The notes under the pieces: generated by a model | The model's database searches: none | What the model was told of the DNA's origin: nothing | Seen by the model: the letters and a program-made list of their open reading frames with translations, nothing else | Assembly: GCA_001466705.2 (NCBI GenBank) | Contig: LATX02000227.1 | Location: forward strand, 124,001-188,000 | DNA: 64,000 nt | Direction: 5' to 3' | Source: Moniliophthora roreri | Taxonomy: Eukaryota > Basidiomycota > Agaricomycetes > Agaricales > Marasmiaceae | Made by a program: the position numbers and the translations under genes | Shown: in pieces, positions 46,251-56,612 of the stretch | How the letters are laid out: every line of letters begins with the position of its first letter | How positions within the stretch are numbered: the stretch's first letter is position 1

Positions 46251-46623
46251 AGTAACAATATAGTGCAGCTAGAGAAGTAAGCAGAAGTATATTACTTATT
46301 GAAGCATAAATTTCTCTTTCAAACTGCTCAAATCACTCTATTTCTGAATGTAACAGGTGAAACACATTTATTAGCAAGTGTGTGATTAGATAACATAAAG
46401 ACAACTACAATCTTTAGCACAAGTTTAGTCCAAAGCTTGAACTTGGAACCTAACTGCTGCTTCTCCATCTTCATGAGCTTCCATTTTGGAGAAAGACTCT
46501 GACTATTTGATAACTGCTTCTTATCCATCTTTATGGGCTTCCATTTTAGAGAAAGACTCTGACTATTTGAAAAACTACAGTATAACAAAAGATGTATATT
46601 TTGTAAAAAGAAACCTAAAGAAA
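46251..46623. other. Upstream flank of KDZ locus
   Basis: Contains a 60-bp imperfect direct repeat (46470-46500 and 46530-46560 share CTTCCATTTT...AGAAAGACTCTGACTA). No gene is supported; the minus ORF 46328-46657 runs through this repeat and part of the tRNA-like gene. Confidence 0.4.
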
Positions 46624-46714
46624 GTCCAATCCAGGATTTGAACCTGGAACATTTCAAGACAGATGTGTCCTCAATGCATTGAATTGAAGTGCTCTACCAC
46701 TGAGTTAATTGGAC
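46624..46714 (-). tRNA. tRNA-like gene with intron, anticodon uncertain
   Basis: On the minus strand the 91-nt segment folds as a tRNA. The acceptor is GTCCAAT with ATTGGAC (7 bp perfect), the D arm is ACTC AGTGGTA GAGC, and the T arm is CCAGG TTCAAAT CCTGG (5 bp perfect). The anticodon region is 28 nt between CTTCA and TGAAA, implying an intron of about 21 nt. With this stem, position 33 is T and the anticodon would be TCA; shifting the stem to TTCAA/TTGAA gives CAA and a 19-nt intron. CAA would be leucine, but the variable loop is short, unlike leucine tRNAs. A decayed tRNA or tRNA-derived repeat is also possible. Confidence 0.55.
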
Positions 46715-47418
46715 ATACAGCATGATGACAACTCTACCTGTATATGCACTTGCTGAAATAGAGAGCACACTTTGGGCCTAATAATAGGTAATCCTGTTAT
46801 TATTACAATCATTGTCATTGTCATTGTCACTGTAACATCGGTATGAAAGAAACCACTTACTCAATGGCCAATGGTCATACAAGAACTTATTGAGAAGTAT
46901 CAGTATCTGGTGAAAAAAAAAAACCTTTCATAGTGAAAAACGTACTTGTGCGGCATAGAATGGGGCGAACGAACAAGAATGGTGAGCTCTGAGAAGGGAG
47001 GAATTGCACTAAATCATCAAGGGGTAAGTGAACTCGAACTCCAAAAGAAGAAAAAAAGATAAACCTCTACCAATTTAAATATCAGACAGAGATGGGTTCA
47101 GTATTGGGTGGGGGGCAGTAAAGTTTGAGCACAGGCTCTCAACTAAGTTGGAGATCATCAGTATATAATTAGCTTACGGACAAATCAACACTTAGACTGA
47201 CAACGATGGGGTGCAAGTATAAATAACATCGCAAGATTCACAGGACACCGTTAAAAAACAGTGAAGTAGTTGAGGTGGTAGTGAAACAATGGAGGCATCA
47301 AAGGAAAGCAAATAAGTGAAAAGGTGTTCATAATGTAGCAGAGAAGCAGTGCCACGAGTGTTGAAGGAAAGGATGTTAATAGTGAAACAACGTGGATATC
47401 AGTCGGAGGCAAAATATG
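46715..47418. other. Intergenic, no gene seen
   Basis: Holds a CATTGT microsatellite near 46810-46835 and otherwise unremarkable CpG-poor DNA. Confidence 0.45.
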
Positions 47419-47640
47419 GCGACAGCGATGACAGCATACAGAAGACTATGCCATTGTCGCCAATGACTATGACTATGGAAGGTAATGCCAGAGGTGGTCA
47501 AGAGGAAAGAGGAAGGTAATAGCAGTTGAAGCAAAATAGAGTGATGGCGACGATGGCATGCAGAACACCACGCCATCATCGCCGATGACTATGACTATGG
47601 AGGGTAATGCCGGAGATGATGGTGGTCAAGAGGAAAGAGA
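47419..47640 (+). repeat. Two imperfect 128-bp direct repeats
   Basis: Units start near 47419 and 47547, sharing GATGACTATGACTATGGA and GTGGTCAAGAGGAAAGAG. The second differs by scattered substitutions and small indels. Confidence 0.7.
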
Positions 47641-47711
47641 GAGGGAGCGTGAGAATGATTGAGCCATCTGAGTTGGACCTGTCCCTCTTTCCTCTTGACC
47701 ACCATCATTGG
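47612..47711. repeat. Inverted repeat with 25-bp arms
   Basis: GATGGTGGTCAAGAGGAAAG (arm from 47615) is mirrored by CTTTCCTCTTGACCACCATC (arm to about 47709), with some 45 bases between. A transcript could form a long hairpin. Confidence 0.65.
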
Positions 47712-47995
47712 GTAAGTTATGCTTGTCGTCGTTACCATTCAGTTCAATGCTGACACCCATTGTAGCCAGCGTTGTTTGCTTCCTATTTCAGGTACAGTTA
47801 TCTATTGCCTTCCACCCCTTAAGTAACTGGGTATATTTATGCTATTTATAAGTAATTGGAAATATGGAGTGAATTAATCAGAGGCGAACATTGTCAATAA
47901 CATCAGGATCGCAGTGTGATTGGATATTCCATCGATCAGTGCTGCCCATGCCTCCGCATTGAAATAATGAGATACTGACCACCTATGGGCAGACT

Positions 47996-50900
47996 ATGCC
48001 CCCTCGCAAGAGCAATGTTTTTATCGATGATGAAGCAGCAATCTCTTCTGACGATGAATATGAGGAACAGGATGCTCAGGTAGATGAGCTGGACTTATTG
48101 GATGATGAACATGGCACTCTAGTTCGCGAAATTCAACCTTTACACACTTGAAAGGACATTTTTGCCGACATTTACAAGAGGTTTGCGCCCTGCCCTGTTC
48201 TTGACTGTGATTGGCCTCAATCCTCTCAGTCTAATGCTCACAAAGGTGCCAAGAATCTCTACTCTCTGATTACACCACTGCAGCAACAGCCAATTTCCAA
48301 TGAGAAACTTCAACAGGATCAGGTGGTTCGCTCGTTCCTTGAGAAGCAGGAATCCTTCCTGAAGCATTAGTACCAATACGTCGAATTCCTGGACTTTGTT
48401 TATGCTCAGGCAAAGGATTATCTGGACCTATGTCAAGCATGGATCACACACATTGGTGTGCTTGGAGAATGGCTGGATAAAAGGAATGGCTTTGAACCTG
48501 CAGTATTGCTATACAATGTGTAGTAGGCTACAGTAACTGACATGAAATGTAGCCTCTGGAGTATCACTTTGCTTCCAATGAACTCCGCACACAGGAAGAC
48601 ATTGAGGTTGACCCTCCAGTTTCAGATGAAAAGCAATGGCAGGATGCCATTGTGTGCCTCTTCCTTGAGAAGCGGGCACTTTTCATCAACCATCAGTTGG
48701 AATCTCTTGATTTTTTCAACTTGATCAACGTGAACACTGTGGATTTCCCATCACTTGCACAGACATGGACAACTCATATTGGGATGCTCGGAGAATAGCT
48801 TGAGACAGGTGAAGGTTTCGAGCCAGAGGTATGTAGTCAACAGTAGTATGATACATGGCTAACTATTGTATAGGCACCATTATACGAATTCAGCTCAGCA
48901 CTAGCAACATTGATAGACAACCCGCTGGCTCAGATAAGTGAGGATCCCAATGTCGATATGGTTCCTGTAACAGACTTAGACTCAGCTCGGAACTGTATCA
49001 TGATTTACAACTTCAACGGTCGCAAGATTGGGTGGCACTATGAGGATGAACATCGGAATGAAATGTTTGAGTCCACAGGCAAGGAGGTGCTGGTGCCAAA
49101 GGAGATTCCTGTCTCTGCAGTGATTTGCAGTATCCCTATGGAGAGTGACACGAGTCTGGACCAGGAGGATTTGCTGGAGTCTATCTTCACAGCAGCTCAT
49201 ATCGGCAGCAGAGAAACGTACTCCCAGATCATCTGTGTTGATTGTCAGCATGGGACAGAGTGGACTTCAGTTTTTGTAATATCCAATGCAGCATTGAACT
49301 GGTCCCACCCAGACATCCCAAATCCCATTCTTTCTGCATACACTGGTGCCACACCAGGACATTTCTATATCGAACTCCACAGTGGATTTGCATTCTTGCA
49401 CCTGGTAGTGCTGCAGTTATTACAGTTAGTCCCAGATGTTAATTTTTTGGTTGGTCCGTCTCGTGTGGTGTTACTGACTCACAACATTGTACCCATCAAT
49501 GAATGGCACAGCACACTCTTCATGTTCTCTTGCATTGCGTCTATTCAGTTTGGGACTTGGGTACAAGTGAGCAAAGGCACGTATTGAGGTGACATGGGTC
49601 TGGTTCTGGATGATGCTTGCTACAGGGGTACATCTGCACGCTATGTGTGAGTACTGCTTGTTCCATGCATCGACTTGGTTGCTTGGACTGCGGGCTGAAG
49701 GCACCACAAGGGGAAGCAGAAAGCAGCTAGACAGTGACCAGAGCTTTGCCAGGTTGATGTAGAGGACTTGCAGCGCCATAGGCTTGACATAGGCACTGAC
49801 TTCAAAGTTCACTGTGCATGTCATCCCATGTCATCTGCTGAGGATCACGATGAGAACTCTTTGTGATGCCCCAGCAGAATAATTCAGCTGGGCAGCTGTA
49901 CCTTCACCACAGGCTTCAAGGTCCATGACTACATGGTGACCACACTTTCTGTTGCATCATCATGCCCATCTGATCTCGCACAATTCTTCTTCACAAGTAC
50001 TGACTTCATGGTTCAAACCTGTTTGGAGGGTCTCCCTGCCTTGGACACTTGGGATTTCCAACCAGGGGAGATGGTTCAGGCAGTGGTGTATAAACCTAAT
50101 CCTGGTCCATCTCAGCTATCAGACTTGCTCAATCATTACACTGCCATCTGACAGATTCATTTGCCGGAGAGATACAAGAACGATGCTCGTGAAGAGGTAG
50201 AAATCCAAACAAGAGCAGCTGAGTGGGCACAGGAGACTGCAGATGTGATTGCAATGCGTCTCTTCAATGAAGACGCTCGACACCAGTACCTTAGCTCGTG
50301 GCACACACTGCGACCAGGTCTAGTACAGGTGCCAGAGGTAGATCCACTCGATGAACCTGCACCACACACATGGTGTGATCCTTGGTTTTTCACTCTTTAT
50401 GAAAGTCCAATGAAGTACTGGGGTGAGCAACAGAGGTTGTGGAAGGCAGGTAAAATCCCAGCACTGGAGGACCCCAAATGGACAGTTATAATTCTCCATC
50501 CTGCTATTGGCAGAGATGCAATTGGTCATGTGACTAGTTCACTGCCAGGTTGGGTGCTGGTGTCGTTCAATGATGTTGTCATTGTGATCTCTCCAGTTGC
50601 ACTTTGGAAAGTCTTTCAGACTGGAGAACTAGTTCAGATTCTTCATCCATGCAGGTCAGATGCTGTGGTATGCACATCAGACAAGCTAGATCAACAGCAG
50701 GAAGAGGTCCCAAGCTCTGCTCTCATGATTGGCGTCGATTGCTCAATTGTAGCTCTTAAGTCCAATGTTGGTGAAGCTGTAAGTCTTTCATCTTTTTGAG
50801 AGTGTATTTATCTCTGAAGATTCTGATTAGGTGTACATTGCTCACTGCAACACCCTATGTCGAGCAGATGTGATAGTGATATCAGATACTGATCTGGTGC

Positions 50901-52363
50901 CAACAACACGGAGCACTCAGCAGCCAGAGACTGTGTATATCACAGAAAAGGTGTCGTCAACTCTGCTGAACACAGGTAGACCTCCATGGGTTGGGGAGCA
51001 GGTCCAGATCACCAAAACAGCGATGAAAGGCTTACTGTTTGAGGTCCATGACATAATCCATGATCCCACAATGCCCAGTGGTCTGAAGATTTTGGTGAAG
51101 CAGGTGCACAATGGCATAATGGTTGAGAAAATGTTGGATTACATTTATGTCCGGCAATTTGTGTAAGTCCACAACCTGTTTGTATGTGCAGCTCCCAACA
51201 TACTTTCCTTAGAACCAACTTGTTCTTGCCCATCCTCCGAAATCCAGCATGGCAGCTCTGTCAAGGGTTCCAGGCGAGGTATGAAGAGAGTGAGCAGAAG
51301 TGTTTCACCCAAGGTGGGAAAGCCACTGTTGAGCAATGTGGGGTTTTTGTGTCTGATGCTATTGTCAACACAGGTATATGAGCGGAGAATATGAATGATG
51401 GCTCTGTTTGGAATGCCCGTGCTGCAAACCCTGAGGATGTGCATGTCGATTTCTGGTGGATGATGAACAATTTGTATTGTGAAGTCCTCAGTGAATGACT
51501 CATCAAGGTTGACATCCACAAGTCTAGCAGGAAAGTCAAGGATGGCTGGGTCTTCCTTTGTGGTGAACGAAATCAAGTTGGCTTTCTGGCACACAAAGGG
51601 AGGAACAAGGATAATGCACTTCGTGTTGAAATCTCATTCCTTCAGCTTTCAACAACACACCCAAATCTCACCACAGAACATGGTTTGATGATGATCATGA
51701 GGCTTGATGATTCTGGTGGGTTCTTTGTGCATCGAGCAGATGATCATGAGGCTTGATGATTCTGGTGGGTTCTTTGTGCATCGAGCAGGGCATAGGTATC
51801 CGTTTGGTGTTGATGAAACTCACCATGGCGAAATGATCATCAGAGTGGTTAAACCAGCAGTGTGGAATGGAAAGGAGTGTCTGTAGGGTGAGGTAGTCCA
51901 AGACAGGGAGTTCCGTCTTCCTGTGAGTGATCTCATTCTTGTCAAGGAAGATTGTAAAGATGAGAAAGCGGGCAACCAGCAGATGAAGGCCATTTGGGAA
52001 CAAGTAGCGAAGTGGTTTTTACCACCGCTGGAGGATAATTCGTCCCTCGAAGCTATTCATTTGAGCATACGTGATATCCTGTCCTCAGCTTCATCATCAA
52101 GAGCTCTTCTGCTGCCTGCTGTTCATGAACCATCATTGTCAATGTCTCCATCAGCAGAAACATTGTCAATGGCACAGCCAGAAGAAACATTAGCCCAGTT
52201 GCCAGCAGCATCGTCATCAGTATCACCCCTTATGCAATCATCAGTGCCGTTGGCCGCAACATCGTCAAACCCATTGGTCACAACATTGTTAGCCCCCATG
52301 CTCTCAGAAATCCGTCCTGAATCACACTTGTCTTCCCTACCATCGACACCTCCCCAGTGCTGA
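47996..52363 (+). pseudogene. Spt5-like protein (acidic N-terminus, NGN, KOW), nonsense-riddled
   Basis: Start at 47996 (MPPRKSNVFIDDEAAISSDD), an acidic N-terminus like Spt5. A repeated module (EKQESFLKH...ITHIGVLGEWLD at 48340-48490; EKRALFINHQ...THIGMLGE at 48660-48800) follows. The NGN-like part includes GATPGHFYIELHSG and VPINEW. KOW motifs are GTWVQVSKGTY-stop-GDMGLV (49553-49600) and TGRPPWVGEQVQITKTAMKG (50970). The C-terminus is Ser/Pro-rich. Authentic Spt5 is a transcription elongation factor bound to RNA polymerase II; these transposon-region copies may be derived from it. In-frame stops include TGA 48149-48151, TAG 48368-48370, TAG in LGE-stop-LE near 48798 and TGA near 49586, each one transition from CGA, CAG or TGG. 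Not functional as read. Confidence 0.6.
51691..51788 (+). repeat. 49-bp exact tandem duplication
   Basis: ATGATCATGAGGCTTGATG...GAGCAG occurs twice in succession (51691-51739 and 51740-51788). Being 49 bp, it shifts the reading frame of the Spt5-like locus. Confidence 0.85.
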
Positions 52364-53229
52364 AGATGTACAAAGGACTGGTAAATTGCTCATAGTACAC
52401 TCATCAAGCATTTAGTGGTACATTATCTTGAATATGCATAACTACAAGCCACAATACTAATATCTATAATAGACTGCTTCAGTTTTGGATTTGGTGTGTG
52501 ACCCTGAAAGAGCAAGTATGTGTGTTTGCGCTTTGTGTGATCATGTGACTTTTTGCAGTGGGACATGTTTATTGTTTGCTGACCGTGCATAGGACCCAGG
52601 TTCTACATCTTGTCCTCTTACTATCATCATCTCCCTTCCTGGCCCCTTCCCCCAATGCCTGCTTGGAGTCTTGAGCTGTCGTGATGGCGAGTGATAGCTA
52701 GTAATGGCTATGATTACTTTCATGGTTGTGGTATGTACAGTCCTCTCAGCTTTGGTCATGCTGACAATTGTTTAGGCGTTAGTCAAGGACCCGCTCTGGG
52801 ACATTGTTGGAAATAATCAACAAGATTGACCACATACTGTGAGCTCATTAACCTCACCTGAGTTTCTATGCGCTGAGCCATATTCTGTATTAGCCTACTT
52901 CTCAGGTTAGTAAAGAGAGTAAATGGAATGTGTCTATATTTTTCCTAGTTGTAGAAGTGTGCCTTATCAGTCAACTGTAATGTTTAGAATAGAATATGTA
53001 GATCCACTTCTGCATGTCAGTTCCGGGCAATTAAAAGGACAATGGATGTGTCTGGAATATCTTGCAACCAATGGTCAAAACCTGAGCTTCAGAAGTACAA
53101 ACCCAGTCATCTGGTAACTACTATGAACAGTCGTTGACCACAGTGTCACCTGCTTGACTGAGGAAAGAAAGAAAAGCAGGCTACATACATTTTACTAGTT
53201 GTATAAAAGGACCTATACTTAGATTTAAC
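52364..53229. other. Intergenic after the Spt5-like locus
   Basis: No gene is supported; ORFs 52541-52759 and 52923-53117 have no recognisable features. Confidence 0.4.
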
Positions 53230-54371
53230 GCCCAGGTCCCTCTTGAGACGGTTCCTGAGGAGCCTGAAAAGCTTCAAGACAATGATCAGAAGCAGCCAAC
53301 ACCTTTGAAGCACCAATGCCAACACCTTGGAGAGGTGAGTTTTGAGTCAAGAATAGTGAACTTTTGCTGATATTTTGCAGCCAAGTCACTTGGATCAACT
53401 TCAGGTATGCATTCTTCTTGAGACAGTCAATAACTGAAATGAACCTTGCATAGACTGAGCAGGACGCAATCAATGAATTCTTTACACTTGATTGGCGTGT
53501 GAAGAGGGCACACACTAGTGATAAGCAATTGTCATCCATATCAGGTCAGTGAAAGATGATCTCAAAGCCCACTTACTCTAATAGTAGTTTGAAGGTACTG
53601 GGAATGGTTACCAACAAGGACCTGCAACATGTACCCGGCCACAGGCTGGCTTTACACCCATGGTGAAATGCCTGGTCTTGAGCCATGTCGATGTACCACC
53701 ACTCTGAAGATTCCTGCCATCGTCTCCAGTGCCACAAGTGCCTTATATTGCTCCAGCAATACCACAAGATATGGTGCTTGGTCTGAGGAGATCTTTAGCA
53801 ATCCTAGACGCCTTCAAAGCTGAAGAGGAGGCAATGCTACAAGGTCATTCAACTGTGTCAGATGAACCCATATCTCTCAAGGTTTCACCCTCATCTATTT
53901 CCTTAAAATGCAAAGAAAAGGCCCATACAGTGTTGTGGGACTCATTGCCATTGCTAGATGATGAGGCAGCTTCCAGAGATGAATCTGTCTCCCCTGAATT
54001 GTCTCCAGTCTCCATAAGCCCTAAAGGGAAGGGGAAAGCTGTGTCGCTGGAGATGACTCCACCATTCAACCAGGATGATTATCTCCTTGATGCAGAAGAT
54101 GATACTTCTAGCATCATGCTCCCCCCATGTTCCTCGTCACCATGTCTCACAGACTGTGATTCCCTAATACCTTCAAAACAACCCCATTTCATTACACCTA
54201 TACACCCAAGGTCTATGCAATTGTTTGCTGAACATCAGAGTCTGCCACTGCCTTTGAATGCCAATAATGTTGAGGATCTTCATATATCCCCTTTCTCCTC
54301 CCCTTTGCCACCTTTGTCACCCCCTCCCAAGTCCCCATGTTCTTGTACTGAGGATGACGACTCCAATGATG
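53230..54371 (+). pseudogene. Ser/Pro-rich hypothetical protein, copy 1
   Basis: Candidate exons read VPLETVPEEPEKLQDNDQKQ (to a GTGAGT donor at about 53335), EQDAINEFFTLDWRVKRAHT (about 53458-53545) and a long last part from 53729. The long part contains PQDMVLGLRRSLAILDAFKA and then a low-complexity Ser/Pro/Asp tail. A TGA at about 53705 separates the middle part from the long frame; CGA to TGA would explain it. The copy is cut by the N at 54372, so the open frame continuing to 54538 is an artificial fusion. Function unknown. Confidence 0.4.
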
Positions 54372-54372
54372 N
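54372..54372. other. Assembly gap marker N
   Basis: The sequence right of the N restarts at a point equivalent to 52155. Confidence 0.85.
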
Positions 54373-56588
54373 CAGAAACATTGTCAATGGCACAGCCAGA
54401 AGAAACATTAGCCCAGTTGCCAGCAGCATCGTCATCAGTATCACCCCTTATGCAATCATCAGTGCCGTTGGCCGCAACATCGTCAAACCCATTGGTCACA
54501 ACATTGTTAGCCCCCATGCTCTCAGAAATCCGTCCTGAATCACACTTGTCTTCCCTACCATCGACACCTCCCCAGTGCTGAAGATGTACAAAGGACTGGT
54601 AAATTGCTCATAGTACACTCATCAAGCATTTAGTGGTACATTATCTTGAATATGCATAACTACAAGCCACAATACTAATATCTATAATAGACTGCTTCAG
54701 TTTTGGATTTGGTGTGTGACCCTGAAAGAGCAAGTATGTGTGTTTGCGCTTTGTGTGATCATGTGACTTTTTGCAGTGGGACATGTTTATTGTTTGCTGA
54801 CCGTGCATAGGACCCAGGTTCTACATCTTGTCCTCTTACTATCATCATCTCCCTTCCTGGCCCCTTCCCCCAATGCCTGCTTGGAGTCTTGAGCTGTCGT
54901 GATGGCGAGTGATAGCTAGTAATGGCTATGATTACTTTCATGGTTGTGGTATGTACAGTCCTCTCAGCTTTGGTCATGCTGACAATTGTTTAGGCGTTAG
55001 TCAAGGACCCGCTCTGGGACATTGTTGGAAATAATCAACAAGATTGACCACATACTGTGAGCTCATTAACCTCACCTGAGTTTCTATGCGCTGAGCCATA
55101 TTCTGTATTAGCCTACTTCTCAGGTTAGTAAAGAGAGTAAATGGAATGTGTCTATATTTTTCCTAGTTGTAGAAGTGTGCCTTATCAGTCAACTGTAATG
55201 TTTAGAATAGAATATGTAGATCCACTTCTGCATGTCAGTTCCGGGCAATTAAAAGGACAATGGATGTGTCTGGAATATCTTGCAACCAATGGTCAAAACC
55301 TGAGCTTCAGAAGTACAAACCCAGTCATCTGGTAACTACTATGAACAGTCGTTGACCACAGTGTCACCTGCTTGACTGAGGAAAGAAAGAAAAGCAGGCT
55401 ACATACATTTTACTAGTTGTATAAAAGGACCTATACTTAGATTTAACGCCCAGGTCCCTCTTGAGACGGTTCCTGAGGAGCCTGAAAAGCTTCAAGACAA
55501 TGATCAGAAGCAGCCAACACCTTTGAAGCACCAATGCCAACACCTTGGAGAGGTGAGTTTTGAGTCAAGAATAGTGAACTTTTGCTGATATTTTGCAGCC
55601 AAGTCACTTGGATCAACTTCAGGTATGCATTCTTCTTGAGACAGTCAATAACTGAAATGAACCTTGCATAGACTGAGCAGGACGCAATCAATGAATTCTT
55701 TACACTTGATTGGCGTGTGAAGAGGGCACACACTAGTGATAAGCAATTGTCATCCATATCAGGTCAGTGAAAGATGATCTCAAAGCCCACTTACTCTAAT
55801 AGTAGTTTGAAGGTACTGGGAATGGTTACCAACAAGGACCTGCAACATGTACCCGGCCACAGGCTGGCTTTACACCCATGGTGAAATGCCTGGTCTTGAG
55901 CCATGTCGATGTACCACCACTCTGAAGATTCCTGCCATCGTCTCCAGTGCCACAAGTGCCTTATATTGCTCCAGCAATACCACAAGATATGGTGCTTGGT
56001 CTGAGGAGATCTTTAGCAATCCTAGACGCCTTCAAAGCTGAAGAGGAGGCAATGCTACAAGGTCATTCAACTGTGTCAGATGAACCCATATCTCTCAAGG
56101 TTTCACCCTCATCTATTTCCTTAAAATGCAAAGAAAAGGCCCATACAGTGTTGTGGGACTCATTGCCATTGCTAGATGATGAGGCAGCTTCCAGAGATGA
56201 ATCTGTCTCCCCTGAATTGTCTCCAGTCTCCATAAGCCCTAAAGGGAAGGGGAAAGCTGTGTCGCTGGAGATGACTCCACCATTCAACCAGGATGATTAT
56301 CTCCTTGATGCAGAAGATGATACTTCTAGCATCATGCTCCCCCCATGTTCCTCGTCACCATGTCTCACAGACTGTGATTCCCTAATACCTTCAAAACAAC
56401 CCCATTTCATTACACCTATACACCCAAGGTCTATGCAATTGTTTGCTGAACATCAGAGTCTGCCACTGCCTTTGAATGCCAATAATGTTGAGGATCTTCA
56501 TATATCCCCTTTCTCCTCCCCTTTGCCACCTTTGTCACCCCCTCCCAAGTCCCCATGTTCTTGTACTGAGGATGACGACTCCAATGAT
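54373..56588 (+). repeat. 2.2-kb duplication at N, copy 2
   Basis: Same sequence as 52155-54371. It includes a second copy of the last 190 bases of the Spt5-like locus (54373-54581). Confidence 0.8.
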
Positions 56589-56612
56589 GACTCGGTAATT
56601 TGTCTGAGATAA
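55448..56612 (+). pseudogene. Ser/Pro-rich hypothetical protein, copy 2
   Basis: Same sequence as copy 1. Here the long frame (from 55947) runs on to DDSVICLR and a stop at 56612, just inside the repeated block that starts near 56594. The true C-terminus was probably displaced by that block. Confidence 0.4.

Larger units (their letters stand above)
52155..54371 (+). repeat. 2.2-kb duplication at N, copy 1
   Basis: This segment and 54373-56588 appear identical over their full length, split only by the N at 54372. Contig-end overlap or a very recent tandem duplication would both give this. Confidence 0.8.

Noticed and set aside
47996..52363. Stop-codon reassignment (TGA read as an amino acid) to explain the broken ORFs, given a possible UCA anticodon at 46624-46714
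   Set aside because: TAG stops also occur, intact genes in the left half use normal stops, and C-to-T decay explains both codons.
33967..52363. TET/JBP dioxygenase gene, often linked to KDZ elements in basidiomycetes
   Set aside because: No HxD...H...R dioxygenase pattern was found in any frame read.
53729..54538. A 269-codon open frame
   Set aside because: It crosses the N at 54372 and fuses two copies of different genes in an artificial frame.
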